DNA from: CAIQJJ01 sp964606085
GTDB taxonomy: Bacteria; Chloroflexota; Anaerolineae; Anaerolineales; UBA4823
Assembly (NCBI GenBank): GCA_964606085.1
Contig: CAZSFD010000034.1
Location: 1-49,430 of the forward strand
Reading direction: 5' to 3'
DNA length: 49,430 bases
Part shown: positions 48,078 to 49,430 of the stretch, piece by piece
Numbering within the stretch: position 1 is the stretch's first letter
How the letters are laid out: every line of letters begins with the position of its first letter
Position numbers and translations under genes: made by a program
The notes under the pieces: model-generated
The model's input: only the letters and a program-made list of their open reading frames with translations
The model's database searches: none
Told to the model about the DNA's origin: nothing

Positions 48078-49430
48078 ATGCCTTCAACCCCCACCCGTTT
48101 CGAACTTGTTTCCGCCATGATCGAAGAGCAGGCCCTCACCAAAGAAGAACTGCTCGCCATGCTGCGCCAAACGATGGAAATTCGTGCCATCGAAAACAAC
48201 ATCTCCACGCTGCTGGGCAAAGCTGTGCTGAAAGGCGCTTCGCACCTGTACGCCGGTGAAGAAGCCGTTGCCGTCGGCGCGGTGGCCGCCATCCGCCCGG
48301 ATGATCTGATCACCAGCACGCACCGCGGCCACGGTCACGCCCACGCCCACGGTGACAAGGTGGCTCAAACCCCTGAAGCCAAACAACTGCACTACAACCG
48401 CATGATGGCCGAAGTGCTGGGAAAATCGGGCGGCTACTGCAAAGGCAAGGGCGGCTCGATGCACATCGCCGACGTGGAGCATGGCAACCTGGGTGCGACC
48501 GGCATCGTCGGCGGCAATATCCCCGTGGCCGTTGGCGCGGCGCTGGCTCAAAAGCTGCAAGGCACCGACCGGGTGGTGATCTGCTTCTTCGGTGACGGCG
48601 CTTCCAACACCGGCAACTTCCACGAATCGCTCAACATGGCCTCCACCTGGGATTTGCCCGTGATCTTTGTCGTTGAGAATAACCTGTACGGCATGTCCGT
48701 CCCGTTCAAGAAAGTGACCAAGCTGCCCGATATTGCCGACCGTGCCTGCGCCTACGGCATCCCCGGTGAAGTGGTGGATGGCATGGATGCGCTGGCTGTG
48801 CGCGGCTCGGTGGCGAAGGCGGTCGAACGCGCCCGGCGCGGCGAAGGCCCCACGCTGATCGAGTGCAAGACGTACCGTTGGTATGGGCATTCGCACTCCG
48901 ATCCACGCGCCTACCGCACCCGCGAAGAAGAAGCCGCATGGAAGCAACGCGACCCGATTACCGTGATGAAAGACAATATGCAGCTCGTCAAATGGCTGAC
49001 CGACGAAGAGTTCGAGCAGCTCGATGCTGCCACCGATGCCAAACTAAGCGCGGCAATGGACTATTCCAACGCATCTCCCGAACCGAACGCCGACGAGGTA
49101 GATACGGACGTGTTTGCCCCGGCCAAATTCACCCCAGCAGATTATGAAACGGATCGGCGGTTACGGGCTGCTATCGCGGCGGGAAACGTGAAACGTGAAA
49201 TTTCTTATGCGGCGGCGCTGGTGGAAGCGGCCCGCGAGGAGATGCAGCGCGACCCCAAAGTCTTTATCATGGGCGAAGATGTGGGATTGTACGGCGGCGC
49301 TTACGGTGCAACGCGCGACCTCTACAAAGAATTTGGCGAGTGGCGCGTGCTCGATACGCCCATTTCCGAGGCCACCATTGGCGGGGCGGCGGTGGGCGCA
49401 GCGATGGCCGGGATGCGCCCGATTGCCGAA
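48078..49430 (+). CDS. Fused 2-oxoacid dehydrogenase E1 alpha-beta (partial, runs off the window)
   Basis: 451 residues are visible and the frame stays open to the window end. The alpha part (about 1-340) has STHRGHGH, GYCKGKGGSMHIAD, the thiamine diphosphate motif GDGASNTGNFHESLNMA (from about residue 173) and VENNLYGMSVPF. After an acidic linker the beta part starts at about residue 373 (REISYAAALVEAAREEM, MGEDVGLYGGAYGAT, SEATIGGAAVGAAMAG). The two subunits are normally separate. It oxidatively decarboxylates pyruvate, acetoin or branched 2-oxoacids with E2/E3; the substrate is not decidable. A His-rich stretch (HGHAHAHG) with extra residues follows the THRGHGH motif. Start ATG 48078, with GGAG upstream. 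Confidence 0.93.
   Translation, partial: MPSTPTRFELVSAMIEEQALTKEELLAMLRQTMEIRAIENNISTLLGKAVLKGASHLYAGEEAVAVGAVAAIRPDDLITSTHRGHGHAHAHGDKVAQTPEAKQLHYNRMMAEVLGKSGGYCKGKGGSMHIADVEHGNLGATGIVGGNIPVAVGAALAQKLQGTDRVVICFFGDGASNTGNFHESLNMASTWDLPVIFVVENNLYGMSVPFKKVTKLPDIADRACAYGIPGEVVDGMDALAVRGSVAKAVERARRGEGPTLIECKTYRWYGHSHSDPRAYRTREEEAAWKQRDPITVMKDNMQLVKWLTDEEFEQLDAATDAKLSAAMDYSNASPEPNADEVDTDVFAPAKFTPADYETDRRLRAAIAAGNVKREISYAAALVEAAREEMQRDPKVFIMGEDVGLYGGAYGATRDLYKEFGEWRVLDTPISEATIGGAAVGAAMAGMRPIAE

Overview
The window is GC-rich and densely coded, with about 41 genes and mostly plus-strand operons. It most likely comes from a Chloroflexota bacterium of the Anaerolineae type. This is an inference from combined traits: a SufR-controlled SUF operon ending in sufU, a DUF385 (F420-type) protein, Pro/Thr-rich linkers in an exported foldase, an E1 alpha-beta fusion, very large multi-PAS kinases and abundant intergenic palindromes. 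No rRNA, tRNA, CRISPR array, insertion sequence or phage gene was found.

Layout. 1-324: palindrome-rich leader. 325-9609: a sugar-catabolic operon with three Gfo/Idh/MocA oxidoreductases, three xylose-isomerase-like TIM barrels, a ThuA-like protein, a GH4 glycosidase and a BadF/NAGK-type kinase, closed by a clear terminator. Together these suggest glycoside breakdown by oxidation and elimination. 9792-20432: a 2013-residue REC-13xPAS histidine kinase, then a sugar-binding lipoprotein translationally coupled to a second PAS/GAF kinase. 20683-27448: a GH38 alpha-mannosidase overlapping a glnE-like gene that carries a GlnD-type ACT-ACT module between its two nucleotidyltransferase halves. 27426-30473: a convergent SufR-like regulator, a CheY-like receiver and a REC-GAF-PAS-HD-GYP c-di-GMP phosphodiesterase. 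30541-31790 (minus): an MFS exporter split by a one-base deletion. 32093-37257: an operon with a consensus promoter and TetR-type operator (tetR, methyltransferase, DUF385 protein, ABC-2 exporter, creatininase-like). 37318-39691 (minus): rpsF-ssb-rpsR and a membrane-anchored peptidyl-prolyl isomerase. 39859-47093: a SUF iron-sulfur locus, with sufR-sufT divergent from sufCBD-X-S-[DUF4258/YgiT]-U across a perfect 40-bp palindrome. 47224-49430: a DeoR regulator and the start of a fused 2-oxoacid dehydrogenase E1.

The most unusual structure is not a gene. Many plus-strand gene junctions carry short arrays of degenerate units repeated with an exact 7- or 8-base period, ending at the next ribosome-binding site or start codon. 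The unit word differs from junction to junction. Often a matching array in reverse-complement orientation follows the preceding stop codon, so the transcript could fold into a long hairpin. These arrays link otherwise unrelated operons (sugar, exporter, SUF, E1). Other leading candidates are the GlnE/GlnD chimera, the symmetric suf promoter with a predicted leaderless sufR, and the toxin-antitoxin-like pair stitched into the suf operon.
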